Positions 10,801 through 18,651 of a stretch of 64,000 bases of DNA are shown in pieces. The notes beneath the pieces were generated by a model, which saw nothing but the letters and a program-made list of their open reading frames with translations, searched no databases and was not told the DNA's origin. The stretch is from positions 1,674,001-1,738,000 of the forward strand of contig NZ_CP078091.1 of assembly GCF_025917005.1 (NCBI RefSeq), written 5' to 3'. The stretch comes from Porphyrobacter sp. ULC335 (GTDB lineage: Bacteria; Pseudomonadota; Alphaproteobacteria; Sphingomonadales; Sphingomonadaceae). Both the position numbers and the translations under genes were made by a program. Position 1 is the first letter of the stretch, and the number at the start of each line of letters is the position of its first letter.

Positions 10801-12067
10801 GGCCGAAACGCTGTGGCGGCTCGCCGCGATCGAGGTCTTTGACCTTGCCGGGCCGGTGCGGATCGCTGCGCGGGCCACCGGGACGCTTGCCGATCCCCGG
10901 ATCACCGGAACGCTCGCCAGCGATGATCTGACAGTGCAGAGTTCGCTGACCGGTACCCGTGTCACCAATGTCACCGCGCGCGGGCGCTTTGCCGGATCGC
11001 GGCTGGAACTGGTCCGCTTTGCCGGGCAGACGGCGGGCGGCGGTACGATCAGCGGCAGCGGCACGGTCGATCTGGCGCAGATCAGCGCCGCACGCGGCCC
11101 CGCCATCGATCTGCGCGCTGCGGTGAAGGACGCGCGGCTGCTCGATGCCAACGGGCTTCAGGCGACGATTACCGGCCCTTTGCGGATCGTGTCCAACGGA
11201 CTGGGAGGCACCATCGCCGGGCGCGTGACCATTGATCGGGCGAGGTGGGCGCTTGGCATAGCGGCCGAGGATAATGCCCTGCCGCGCATCGCCACGCGCG
11301 AGATCAATGATGATGAAGGGCGCAGCCGCACGCAGGCTTCGGGCCGCGATGCGGCGTGGCGTTACCTCGTCAACGCCTCCGCGCCGGGGCGGGTCGCGGT
11401 CGAAGGGCTGGGGCTGGACAGCGAATGGGGCGTCGATATTGCGCTGCGCGGGACAGTTTCCGATCCGCGCATCGGCGGCACAGCAAGGCTGGTGCGCGGC
11501 GATTACACCTTTGCCGGCACGCGCTTCGAACTGACCCGCGGTCGCATCCTGTTCGACGTGGGCGAGCCGATCAATCCGCGCCTCGACGTGCTTGCCGAAA
11601 CCTCGAAGAACGGCACCAATGTCGATATCGCGATTACCGGCAACGCCCAGTCACCCGCGATTGCCTTCTCCAGCGACCCGGCTCTGCCCGAGGAGGAGAT
11701 CCTTGCGCGGCTGCTGTTCGGCGGATCGGTGACCTCGCTATCGGCAACCGATGCGGTGCAGCTGGCGGCGGCGCTGGCGGCCTTGCAGGGCGGGGGCGGG
11801 GGGCTTGACCCGATTGGCAAGCTGCGCCGCTCGATCGGGCTTGATCAACTGCGGATCGTCAGCGCCGACCCGCTGATCGGGCGCGGCACGGGCATCGCCA
11901 TCGGCAAGAACATCACCCGCAACATCTATGTCGAACTGGTCACCGACGGGCGCGGGTACAGCGCCACGCAGGTGGAATACCGCATCACAAGCTGGCTCGC
12001 GTTGCTCGGCACGGTCTCGACCATCGGACGCGATTCGGTGCTGGTGCAGGTCAGCCGGGATTATTGA
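7838..12067 (+). CDS. tamB: TamB translocation/assembly protein
   Basis: 1409 residues. One membrane anchor near residues 27-50 (LGWALAILLSPFLLGALFF), then a very long repetitive beta-rich region and a C-terminal DUF490 (TamB) domain that ends YVELVTDGRGYSATQVEY and VQVSRDY. TamB is an inner-membrane-anchored, bridge-forming protein related to AsmA that pairs with TamA and is implicated in outer-membrane protein assembly and phospholipid transport. The stop and start overlap with tamA (TGATG) shows the two are one translational unit. The stop overlaps the convergent lysozyme gene by 7 bases. Confidence 0.93.
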   Translation: MAEGVMDQPDTAPAAPRSARRRWGKRLGWALAILLSPFLLGALFFATPIGKRFIADQIAATAPASGLRFTVGRIEGDIYGQAVLRRVVVSDPKGAFLTIPEVRLDWRPLNWLWSGLDIREVTARRGRLTRLPELLPGDPDAPLLPDFDIRVDKLVVEDLVIARGLATPRDERANLTAKVDIREGRVLIDAKARLGAEDRITVLLDAEPDGDRFDLEGDYLAPSGGVLAGLAGLEAGYTARIVGDGTWAQWRGAAVARQIGSTGRPVAAFRITNDAGLYGVLGRLRAGLGDETLTARALGEALSLAASFRLESSVIEGRAAAISPSIDLRAGGVVDLADNVVDGARVRLTLRDPDLLGEALRIEGGRLVANLAGDFDDLAIKHEIAVTRLTASGITATGLAQLGSARLEGSLLSLPLALTAERVTTGNPQADPRLVKGRASGMLTYDFDRQRLAADRTLITFPGAEATLSLRGDIPAGAYAIAGPVTASRLRVDGAGEVTANAKILAMFGPSVPWSLRANLAGVLSRIGNATIVNLAGEQVRFKGELGMGAGQPIILRNTTITAPRLTAQLDSKVVTGGGVTRTVLSGSGRQTQYGPFHFDAEIAGDGPRAVLVLADPYPAAGLKDVRIALAPSKEGFGLDIAGGSLLGDFDGALELFLPENAPTRIAINRLDVYRTTITGDVVLEDAGVAGDLRLAGGGVNGTLAFRPQGNGVIGFAVDLAARNASFGGATPISIARADIAATGRYADGNTSVDADITAAGFEYGGLSLANLTAKAAINNGRGKVTGTVSGRRADRFALNFDADVAPNQIAAVARGQYGNAPITMPRRAVLTANEDGGWSLAPTQVGFGGGFAIAEGSFGGGTTQAQVKLARMPLRLLDLAGADLGLGGRLTGVIDYRQAGREPPTARARGRIDRFSRAGLVLSSKPINVLGVVDLRADRLTSAARLFEGDARRGDLALRIGGLGQDGALTDRLLRGRLDARLAFDGAAETLWRLAAIEVFDLAGPVRIAARATGTLADPRITGTLASDDLTVQSSLTGTRVTNVTARGRFAGSRLELVRFAGQTAGGGTISGSGTVDLAQISAARGPAIDLRAAVKDARLLDANGLQATITGPLRIVSNGLGGTIAGRVTIDRARWALGIAAEDNALPRIATREINDDEGRSRTQASGRDAAWRYLVNASAPGRVAVEGLGLDSEWGVDIALRGTVSDPRIGGTARLVRGDYTFAGTRFELTRGRILFDVGEPINPRLDVLAETSKNGTNVDIAITGNAQSPAIAFSSDPALPEEEILARLLFGGSVTSLSATDAVQLAAALAALQGGGGGLDPIGKLRRSIGLDQLRIVSADPLIGRGTGIAIGKNITRNIYVELVTDGRGYSATQVEYRITSWLALLGTVSTIGRDSVLVQVSRDY

Positions 12068-12624
12068 TCGGGGCTGAGATACAGTTCCGCTTCCGCCGCG
12101 CGGCGGCGGACGAGGCCTTTCAACACGCGCCCGCCTGCGCGGTTCCAGCGCGCGAATTCGCGCGCGGCCCCGGCATGGTCGCCTGCGACATGCTTCTTCG
12201 TCAGCGTGGCGCGGGCAATGGCGCCGGTGTTGTAGTGGAAGCTTACCAGCGCATCGAACTGGTTCTGCGTGGTGGGGGCGGCGCGGATCGCGTCGGCGAC
12301 CTCGGCGGCAAAGCGGGCGAGATCCTCGGCAAGGCGCGCATCGCACTGGGCCTGCGTCCAGCGGGTTCCAGGGCCGATCCGCCCGCCGCTGAAGGTGTCG
12401 CGCCCGGTCGCGCCCCAACCGATTGTCCAGGGCTCGCCGCCGGTGCCGGGATCGGGATAGGCCTCGATCATCCCGTCAGTGCGCAGCCGCGCGCAGCCTT
12501 CGAAGCGTTTGACGAGCGCGGTGCCCTTGGCCCCGATCTGTTGGGGCGGGGTGGTCAGGCTGGCAGGCAGCGCGGCCAGACGGCGCATCAGCGCGAAAAG
12601 CGGGGTGGATGGCTGGTAGGGCAT
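12061..12624 (-). CDS. GH24 lysozyme (T4-type endolysin fold)
   Basis: 187 residues. The catalytic arrangement of glycoside hydrolase family 24 is visible: E42 in VKRFEGCARL, D58 in AYPDPG and T67 in PWTIGWGAT, then QFDALVSFHYNTG, which is strongly conserved in phage-type lysozymes. Compared with T4 lysozyme the E-to-D and D-to-T spacings are longer, with an insertion around GTGGEP. No holin, spanin or other phage gene is nearby and there is no classic cleavable signal peptide, so it may be a domesticated enzyme. Immediately upstream on its 5' side lies a striking palindrome array. Confidence 0.85.
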   Translation of the reverse strand: MPYQPSTPLFALMRRLAALPASLTTPPQQIGAKGTALVKRFEGCARLRTDGMIEAYPDPGTGGEPWTIGWGATGRDTFSGGRIGPGTRWTQAQCDARLAEDLARFAAEVADAIRAAPTTQNQFDALVSFHYNTGAIARATLTKKHVAGDHAGAAREFARWNRAGGRVLKGLVRRRAAEAELYLSPDQ

Positions 12625-12704
12625 GGCTGCGGCCTCCTGAAGCGGGTGAGGCCCGGCAATTAGGCAGCTCGCACGCGAGTAGGAAAACGGATTCTTGCGC
12701 GGGA

Positions 12705-12773
12705 TGACAAGAGCTCTTTACAGACAAGAGCTCTTGACTGACAAGAGCTCTTGTCTGTAAAGAGCTCTTGTCA
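12705..12773. repeat. Four palindromes at exact 17-bp period
   Basis: The 10-base palindrome AAGAGCTCTT occurs at 12709, 12726, 12743 and 12760, exactly 17 bases apart. The whole block is also a perfect inverted repeat: 32 bases at 12705-12736 match the reverse complement of 12742-12773 around the 5-base centre ACTGA. It sits between the leftward lysozyme gene (start 12624) and the rightward XRE regulator (start 12845). It is either a multi-site operator or a long hairpin/cruciform. Confidence 0.9.
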
Positions 12774-12844
12774 AGCGCGGTGCAAGATCGTTCAGGCGCA
12801 CATGGCCTCTTGATGCACTTCATCAACTTACGGGTCCGGCCACA

Positions 12845-13051
12845 GTGGAAAACCGTCTGAAACACTACCGCGAGGCCAAGGGCTGGAGTCAGGGTGAACT
12901 CGCCCGCCGCCTCGGCGTGTCGCGCCAGACGATCAACGCGGTCGAGACCGACAAGTATGATCCCTCGCTGCCCCTGGCGCTGCGCATGGCGCGGCTGTTC
13001 GAGGTGGCAGTGCCGGAGCTGTTTATCGATCATTGGGAGCCTGAAGCATGA
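12845..13051 (+). CDS. Small XRE-family transcription regulator
   Basis: 68 residues from a GTG start (MENRLKHYREAKG). Almost the whole protein is one Cro/XRE helix-turn-helix: WSQGELARRLGVSRQTINAVE is the HTH, followed by KYDPSLPLALRMARLF. It matches the short YozG-like regulators commonly paired with a membrane protein. Here the stop overlaps the next gene's start (ATGA), so regulator and membrane protein are coupled. The palindrome array 72 bases upstream is an attractive autoregulatory target, although direct evidence is lacking. Confidence 0.88.
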   Translation: MENRLKHYREAKGWSQGELARRLGVSRQTINAVETDKYDPSLPLALRMARLFEVAVPELFIDHWEPEA

Positions 13052-13704
13052 TGACCCAAGACAAGTCCTCCACCATGCCGCGCTGGGTGCGCAAACTGCT
13101 TATTCCTGCCTCGATCGGCGGAGTAGCGGGCTTTGCGGCAAGTGCCGGGGTGATGCGCTTCATCGACAGTTCGGCGGTTGGTGGCTTGAGTGCGTCAGCG
13201 ACCATCGCCGCGCTGATCGGGGTGCTTTATGTCGTCATCGGGGCCAGTATCGCCTTCGGGACAGCCAGTCCGCAATTGGGCGCACGGTTCCTCAACGTCG
13301 AGGACGCTGACGAGTTGCGCGAGCAGAAGAAGGTGCTGAGCCTGTCAGGCTGGGCAATGGCCTTGTGGGGTGCAAGCCTGATGGCGCTCGCACTTGCCGC
13401 GCCTGATGGTCCTGTACCGCAGGAAATGGCGCTGGCGATCGGTGCGAGTGGGTTGGTGATCGGATCGGGGCTGTCGGTGCTGATCTATCGCGCCTCGGAC
13501 GAGCTGATGCGTGCGGTCAATCTTGAGGCCGGTTCGCTCAGCTATGGTCTGGTTCTGCTGGTCGTCGGCCTGTGGGCGATGCTCGCACATCTCGGCTATG
13601 TGGATGCGCCCGCGCCGCTCGATCTGCTGAGCCTGTTCTATGTGCTGGTGCTGGTGGCGAGTTTCATCGTGGTTGGCCGCCGCGGGATGCTCGCGCTCCG
13701 CTGA
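13048..13704 (+). CDS. Multi-pass membrane protein of XRE pair
   Basis: 218 residues with about six hydrophobic segments (for example GGVAGFAASAGVM, IAALIGVLYVVIGASIAF and YVLVLVASFIVV). No catalytic motif is visible. It is translated from an ATGA overlap with the XRE regulator, an arrangement often seen for small regulator/membrane pairs of unknown function. It could sense or sequester the regulator, or be its output. A strong bidirectional terminator follows. Confidence 0.75.
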   Translation: MMTQDKSSTMPRWVRKLLIPASIGGVAGFAASAGVMRFIDSSAVGGLSASATIAALIGVLYVVIGASIAFGTASPQLGARFLNVEDADELREQKKVLSLSGWAMALWGASLMALALAAPDGPVPQEMALAIGASGLVIGSGLSVLIYRASDELMRAVNLEAGSLSYGLVLLVVGLWAMLAHLGYVDAPAPLDLLSLFYVLVLVASFIVVGRRGMLALR

Positions 13705-13728
13705 ACGCTATAAGCGGCCCATACAAAA

Positions 13729-13762
13729 GGGGCGCCCGCCGTGTGGCGGACGCCCCTTTTTG
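13729..13762. terminator. Bidirectional intrinsic terminator
   Basis: GGGGCGCCCGCC (13729-13740) pairs, with one mismatch, with GGCGGACGCCCC (13745-13756) around the loop GTGT. It is flanked by AAAA on the left and TTTTT on the right, so it can terminate both the rightward membrane-protein operon (stop 13704) and the leftward autotransporter gene (stop 13780). Confidence 0.9.
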
Positions 13763-13779
13763 CTGGCCTGATCGCCGGA

Positions 13780-16700
13780 TCAGAAGCGCCAGTTCGCCCC
13801 GACGCGCACCACCTGTGCATCGGCGTTGTCACGGCCGATGGTGGTGTCGATCCCGGCGGTCATCTGTACCGGGCCAGTGCCGAAGGTGGCATTGATGCCC
13901 AATTCGCCCCAGGTGTGATCAGCGGTTTCGAGCACGAAGTTGGCGTTCGGCCCGGTGCCTTGCACGAAGTTCGCGCCCAGCAGCTGCGGGCCATCCTCGA
14001 ACTCCCACACCAGCTGTGCGGTGGCGTTCACTGCCAACATCTTGCCCTGCTTCTCGTAATCGAAGCCGAACCGCGCCTGGGTGCTCTTGAAGCTCTCGCG
14101 GTCGATGGCGAGGGCGACGGTGCCGCCGCTCTCGCGCAAGCGGGCAAGATCAACGCTGGCGTAGCGCGCCTCGATACCCGGCGAGATCGTACCGATGCTG
14201 CTTTCGAGGTCATAAGAGATGCCCAGAGCGCCCGAGACAAGCAGATCGTCCGACGACGATTCGAGTGTCTGCGTGCCGCCAAGGATCTGCACCTGCCGCT
14301 GGGTGTCGAAGCCCATGCTGCCCATGCTGAACTGACCGTCGATCACCGGCCCGCCAGCAAACTTGTGCCGCATGTAGAGCGAGGCGGCATAGGTCTCGCT
14401 GTCGACCTGCTGGCCGAGCGCGGTACCGGCTTCGATCGAGTTGAAGTACCCCGACAGGCCGAGCATGGTGTTCTCGCCCGGGTAGAACTCGATCCCGCCC
14501 GAGATGCTGTAGCCTTCCATCTCGCGCTGGCTGGTGAAGCCGGGCAGATCGCCGGTGTCACCATTGATGAAACCGCCAGCAAGGAAGATCGCGACGTTCT
14601 CGGGCAGGTTCGCCTCGGTCACTTCGGTCTCGCCGTCCTGCAGACCCATCAACGCACCGCCCATCGGCTGAAGCGCCGGAGCCAGGCTCATCTGTGCAAG
14701 CTCCAGCGGACGACCGGTGATGGCGATCTTGCCGCCCGCCTTGTCCTTGTCAGCCTCGCGCAGGCGCGCATCGTTGAAGTTCTGGAGCAGGTTGACTGTC
14801 TGCCCAGCGATCGAACGGACCGCTTGTTCGTTCACCGGCGCCAGACCCGTGAAGGTGCTGCGGATCGAATCAACCGAAGCAAAGTCGAGCCCGTAGAGCG
14901 AGGCCAGCGCCGCATTGGAACGGTTCTGGTCGAGCAGCTGGGCATAGGCGGCCTGCACCGGATTGGTGGGATCGATCACCGTGGAGTAGCTCGCCGCGCG
15001 GATCTCCATCAGGACGGCATTGGTCTGATAGGTGAACCGCTGGCTCAGCAGTGCCGACAGGTTCTGGGCCGTGAAGGTGCCCGTCACCCCGCCAGTGGAG
15101 GTCAGGATGGTGAACTGACGGCCGAGACCGTTGACCTGACCGGTCACACCATTCCCGAGGACAACCTGACCACCGATATTTGCCAGCCCGGTCACCGCGA
15201 TACGGTCCGACGTGGTGCCGGCAACATCGATCAGATATTGCGTCCCCGAAGCCAGTACCAGATTGCCGTTGATCGACAGGGTTCCGGTGGTGCCGATGGT
15301 GCCCGGCGCGATGGTGCCCGCAACGCTATTGACGAAGGGCGCGGCGATCGTGCCCGTGCCCTGCAGCAAGCCGCCGAGCACCGTGTAATCGCCCACCGAG
15401 TTGAGGCGGCCGTTGACGGTCATCGTGCCGCCTGCCTGCGTGATGTCGATCAGCGAGGTCAGGGTTCCGTTGCTGGCGATGCCCAGCCCGGCAGGGCCGC
15501 GCAGCGTCAGCCGGTCGATCGTCACGTTGCTACTCAGAGTGGTGAGACCACTGTTGCTCAGCGTCACGTCGAAGTAGCGCGGCAGCACGCCCTGCAAGCG
15601 GTTACCCGCGGTGTTGTTGGGAACGAAGCCGGTCGCACCCGGTAAACCATTGGCAATGGTCGCTGCCGGGAGCACCGAGACGGCGCCCACATTCTGCGCT
15701 GTATCGGTCGATATCGATCCATCGGCGTTGATCATCGCCGAGCCGAGGTTGTTGCTGTTCTGCGTGCCGCTACCCACGGACCCATTGAGGGTCGCTTCGC
15801 CCGAGCTGCCGATCCCGCCCGGTGTGGGCACGATGGTGTTGGTGCGAAGATCAAGACAGTTGTTCAACCCGATGGCACCGGCCACGGCGCCCTGTGTGCA
15901 AATCTGGCCGAACTGGCCCGAAGTGCCCAGGTTCTGCTCGCCAGGGGCGGCCGGGACACCGTTCACAAGTTGCCCGTTGGGGCCGATGATGAAGTAATTC
16001 GGATCCTGCAAAGAAACCCACCGCGAGGCATCTTCCCAATTGCCGTTACCGGCCGCCGCGCCGACATAGCGGTAGGGGTTGTTCTGCGCGATCCAGTCCC
16101 AGTAGAGATAGAGCGGCTGGTAGAACGAGGCGGTTCCGTACGACGAAGTAGGCGTCTGGGGGAAGAAGCGTGAGCCACCGGACAATACACCGATCACCAC
16201 CTGCTGGGCAAAGGTGCGGTCAAGGATCAGCGGACCACCCGAATCCCCGCCCGCCGTGATGCCTTCATTCGGCAGCGCGTTGTCGCGAAACAGGTTGAAG
16301 TCGAAGGGCGTCGCCGCCGTCGTGCCGCGACGCGGATCGTCGAAGTCGGTCCAGTAAAGGTTTTGCGGCCGGTTGACGCTGAAACCTCCGAAAATGGCCG
16401 TGTCGCGGACGTTCAACGAAGTGAGTGCACCCAGCCAGTTTTCCGCAATCCGGCGGCGAAAATCGACTGCTCCCGTATCGCCCGTCGTGCCGATCCCATT
16501 GCGGCCATATCCGGCAATCGTGACATGATAGCCGGTGCCGTTGGCTGCCGTGATCTGTGTCGGCGGCGTAAGTGCCGAAAGCAGAAGCGCCCAGGTCGGG
16601 ACATTGCGTGCGGGCGTGTCGAGCGAGGCGATCGCTACGTCGCCGAAGAGGAAGCCCGGCCCACCCGGCGTGGCCGCCGCCGCGGGGTCGAGCGAGAGCG

Positions 16701-17355
16701 GGTTATAGACCAGCCCGTTGACGGAGTAGAAGAACTCGTTTGTGCTGGTGGTGAAGGCCGCGCGGTTCTGCGCCGTGGAGCCGAACAGCCAGTTGAGCAG
16801 CGGCGATGTGCCCGCCGGCTGGCCCGGCTGGGTCGTGTTGTTGGCGGTGTTAAAGCCGAAGCTGATCGCAAGCCCACCCGACTCTGCGCCGTAGGCGGTG
16901 GCGGGGCGACTGTTCACACAGTGCGCCGCAAACAGCACGGTGCGCGGATTGATGAGCGAGCCGGTGCACAGTCCGAGTCCAAAGCCGCCTTGGCCGTTGG
17001 GAACCGCGACGATCATCTGGCCTATGCCGGTGATATTGGCCGGATCGCGCGCGGTGGTGGGCGTGCCGGGCTGCGAGATGACGACCTGGGGCTCCTCGAT
17101 CGTTTCCTGTCCGACATAGCTCTCGAATGTGACTCCGATGGCCGGGCCCGAGGCGTGGGCCACGTTTTCGACCTGATTGGGATCGAGCACGAGTCCGCCA
17201 TGGGGCGCATCTTCCAAGCCATCGATACTGAGGCGCGGCGGCGAATTGACAGCCAAGGTTGACTGCGCGCTGGCAGCTCCTGCACCCAGCATCAGACCTG
17301 CCAATGCCACGCCAGTCATCAATGCCGGACGACCCCGGCGATCACGCTTGTTCAT
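13780..17355 (-). CDS. Autotransporter with trypsin-like protease passenger
   Basis: 1191 residues from the ATG at 17355, preceded by a purine-rich GGGGAAAA ribosome site. Signal peptide: MTGVALAGLMLGAGAASA. The passenger has a chymotrypsin-type triad: His in LFAAHCVNS (about residue 145), Asp in FGDVAIASLD (about 239) and Ser in GGDSGGPLIL (about 372). A beta-helix-like region with repeated short motifs (GTMTVNGRL, GTIAPGTIG) follows, then a type V autotransporter barrel that ends VVRVGANWRF with a C-terminal Phe. The protein is likely displayed on the cell surface or released. Its targets are unknown. A long open frame on the opposite strand (13741-15645) is a compositional shadow. Confidence 0.9.
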   Translation of the reverse strand: MNKRDRRGRPALMTGVALAGLMLGAGAASAQSTLAVNSPPRLSIDGLEDAPHGGLVLDPNQVENVAHASGPAIGVTFESYVGQETIEEPQVVISQPGTPTTARDPANITGIGQMIVAVPNGQGGFGLGLCTGSLINPRTVLFAAHCVNSRPATAYGAESGGLAISFGFNTANNTTQPGQPAGTSPLLNWLFGSTAQNRAAFTTSTNEFFYSVNGLVYNPLSLDPAAAATPGGPGFLFGDVAIASLDTPARNVPTWALLLSALTPPTQITAANGTGYHVTIAGYGRNGIGTTGDTGAVDFRRRIAENWLGALTSLNVRDTAIFGGFSVNRPQNLYWTDFDDPRRGTTAATPFDFNLFRDNALPNEGITAGGDSGGPLILDRTFAQQVVIGVLSGGSRFFPQTPTSSYGTASFYQPLYLYWDWIAQNNPYRYVGAAAGNGNWEDASRWVSLQDPNYFIIGPNGQLVNGVPAAPGEQNLGTSGQFGQICTQGAVAGAIGLNNCLDLRTNTIVPTPGGIGSSGEATLNGSVGSGTQNSNNLGSAMINADGSISTDTAQNVGAVSVLPAATIANGLPGATGFVPNNTAGNRLQGVLPRYFDVTLSNSGLTTLSSNVTIDRLTLRGPAGLGIASNGTLTSLIDITQAGGTMTVNGRLNSVGDYTVLGGLLQGTGTIAAPFVNSVAGTIAPGTIGTTGTLSINGNLVLASGTQYLIDVAGTTSDRIAVTGLANIGGQVVLGNGVTGQVNGLGRQFTILTSTGGVTGTFTAQNLSALLSQRFTYQTNAVLMEIRAASYSTVIDPTNPVQAAYAQLLDQNRSNAALASLYGLDFASVDSIRSTFTGLAPVNEQAVRSIAGQTVNLLQNFNDARLREADKDKAGGKIAITGRPLELAQMSLAPALQPMGGALMGLQDGETEVTEANLPENVAIFLAGGFINGDTGDLPGFTSQREMEGYSISGGIEFYPGENTMLGLSGYFNSIEAGTALGQQVDSETYAASLYMRHKFAGGPVIDGQFSMGSMGFDTQRQVQILGGTQTLESSSDDLLVSGALGISYDLESSIGTISPGIEARYASVDLARLRESGGTVALAIDRESFKSTQARFGFDYEKQGKMLAVNATAQLVWEFEDGPQLLGANFVQGTGPNANFVLETADHTWGELGINATFGTGPVQMTAGIDTTIGRDNADAQVVRVGANWRF

Positions 17356-17545
17356 AATTTTCCCCGCAATTGCGACCTGAACCAAATGCCCGCGACACAG
17401 CGCGGTCGGTCGCACACTAACCTGCGGAACACGCAAGGCAATCGGGAAAGAATATTTCGCTCATGCGTGTCATTGATGCATCAGATTGGAGCAGATGGCG
17501 GTCTGCAATATTCGATTACTTCAACAGTTCGCAGATACAGGCGTA

Positions 17546-18505
17546 TCATCGCATCGCGAGAAGCACCGTGTAGCCCACGTAAAGCGCGACCAGCAGAGCG
17601 CCTTCAAGCCGCGACAAACGCCACCCGCTCCGCAATTGCACGATCAAAAGCGCGGTGACGCCGAGCATAACCCAGATGTCGAACCCTGCGATTTCGGCCG
17701 GAACCTCGATCGGCTTGATGATCGACGTGATGCCCAGAATTCCGAGGATGTTGTAGATGTTCGAGCCGACAATGTTCCCCAGCGCGACATCCTCATGCTT
17801 GCGCAATACCGCGACGATGCAGGCGATCAGTTCGGGCAGCGATGTGCCGACAGCGACGACCGTAAGGCCGATCACGCTTTCCGACACGCCCGCCGCGCTG
17901 GCCAGAACGACTGCGCCGTCAACCAGCCAGCCTGCCCCGAAGATTGCGGCGACGAGGCCGGCGACAATCATGCCCGCCAACACCGCCGGGCCGGTCCCCG
18001 GCGGAACGGGGCGATCGGCTGCCTCTGCCTCATGTCGCGCGGCTTCGGGGCAAGGTGCGGCGCTTTCGGACTTGTAGGCCCACCACACGTAACCGACGAG
18101 GCACGCCAGCAGCACGACGCCGGTGGCCAGGCCGAGAACGCCGAGCAATACTGCCCCGACACACAGCAAGGCCGAACCGCCCAACGCAATCGAATCCCGT
18201 GTGAAGGAGGCCGGATTGACGTTGAGCGGCAGGATTACTGCCGATAGGCCAAGAATGAACAGGATGTTGGCGATGTTCGATCCCACGACATTGCCGATCG
18301 CGATTCCCGGAGATCCTTCCAGCGCGGCCTGCACGCTTGTCGCCAATTCGGGAGTCGAGGTGCCGAACCCGACGATCGTAAGACCTGCGAGCAGTGGCGA
18401 AATGCCAAGCCGCGCCGCCATGCCGACCGCCCCGCGAACGAGCAATTCGCCGCCAATGGCAAGCAGGACGAGGCCCCCGGCGATGAGCAGGATCGATTCG
18501 GTCAT
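17546..18505 (-). CDS. Ca2+/Na+ antiporter, YrbG-like
   Basis: 319 residues, about ten membrane segments. The two alpha-repeats of the CaCA superfamily are clear: GFGTSTPELATSVQAAL with GNVVGSNIANILFILG in the first half, and AVGTSLPELIACIVAVL with GNIVGSNIYNILGILG in the second. The acidic residues in these repeats coordinate Ca2+. The protein probably exports calcium in exchange for Na+ or protons across the inner membrane. A His/Glu/Pro-rich cytoplasmic loop lies between the halves. The roughly 190 bp upstream of the neighbouring autotransporter shows no other gene. Confidence 0.92.
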   Translation of the reverse strand: MTESILLIAGGLVLLAIGGELLVRGAVGMAARLGISPLLAGLTIVGFGTSTPELATSVQAALEGSPGIAIGNVVGSNIANILFILGLSAVILPLNVNPASFTRDSIALGGSALLCVGAVLLGVLGLATGVVLLACLVGYVWWAYKSESAAPCPEAARHEAEAADRPVPPGTGPAVLAGMIVAGLVAAIFGAGWLVDGAVVLASAAGVSESVIGLTVVAVGTSLPELIACIVAVLRKHEDVALGNIVGSNIYNILGILGITSIIKPIEVPAEIAGFDIWVMLGVTALLIVQLRSGWRLSRLEGALLVALYVGYTVLLAMR

Positions 18506-18594
18506 GGGTTCTCCATCAATGCGGCACGCAGCCTCTAACCAGAGGAGGGCGGGCAGTAAATGAAGCGTGCGGCGCAGTGCTGCTGATGAACACG

Positions 18595-18627
18595 AAAAAG
18601 GGGCGGGAAGATTGCTCTTCCCGCCCC
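18595..18627 (-). terminator. Intrinsic terminator of glnBA
   Basis: Read on the minus strand, CTTCCCGCCCC pairs in reverse with GGGGCGGGAAG (18617-18627 with 18600-18610, loop of six), followed by TTTTT. It lies about 25 bases after the glnA stop. Confidence 0.9.
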
Positions 18628-18651
18628 CGATCCTTTAGCCCTGCGGCCAGA

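Noticed and set aside
12705..12773. CRISPR array
   Set aside because: The repeat is 10 bases and palindromic with 7-base spacers that are not unique; no cas genes nearby.
12061..13704. Prophage remnant
   Set aside because: Only a lysozyme and a small XRE regulator are phage-like; no integrase, structural gene or att repeats were seen.
13741..15645. Plus-strand open frame of 634 codons opposite the autotransporter
   Set aside because: The opposite strand encodes a complete protease with triad and barrel; this frame is low-complexity antisense.
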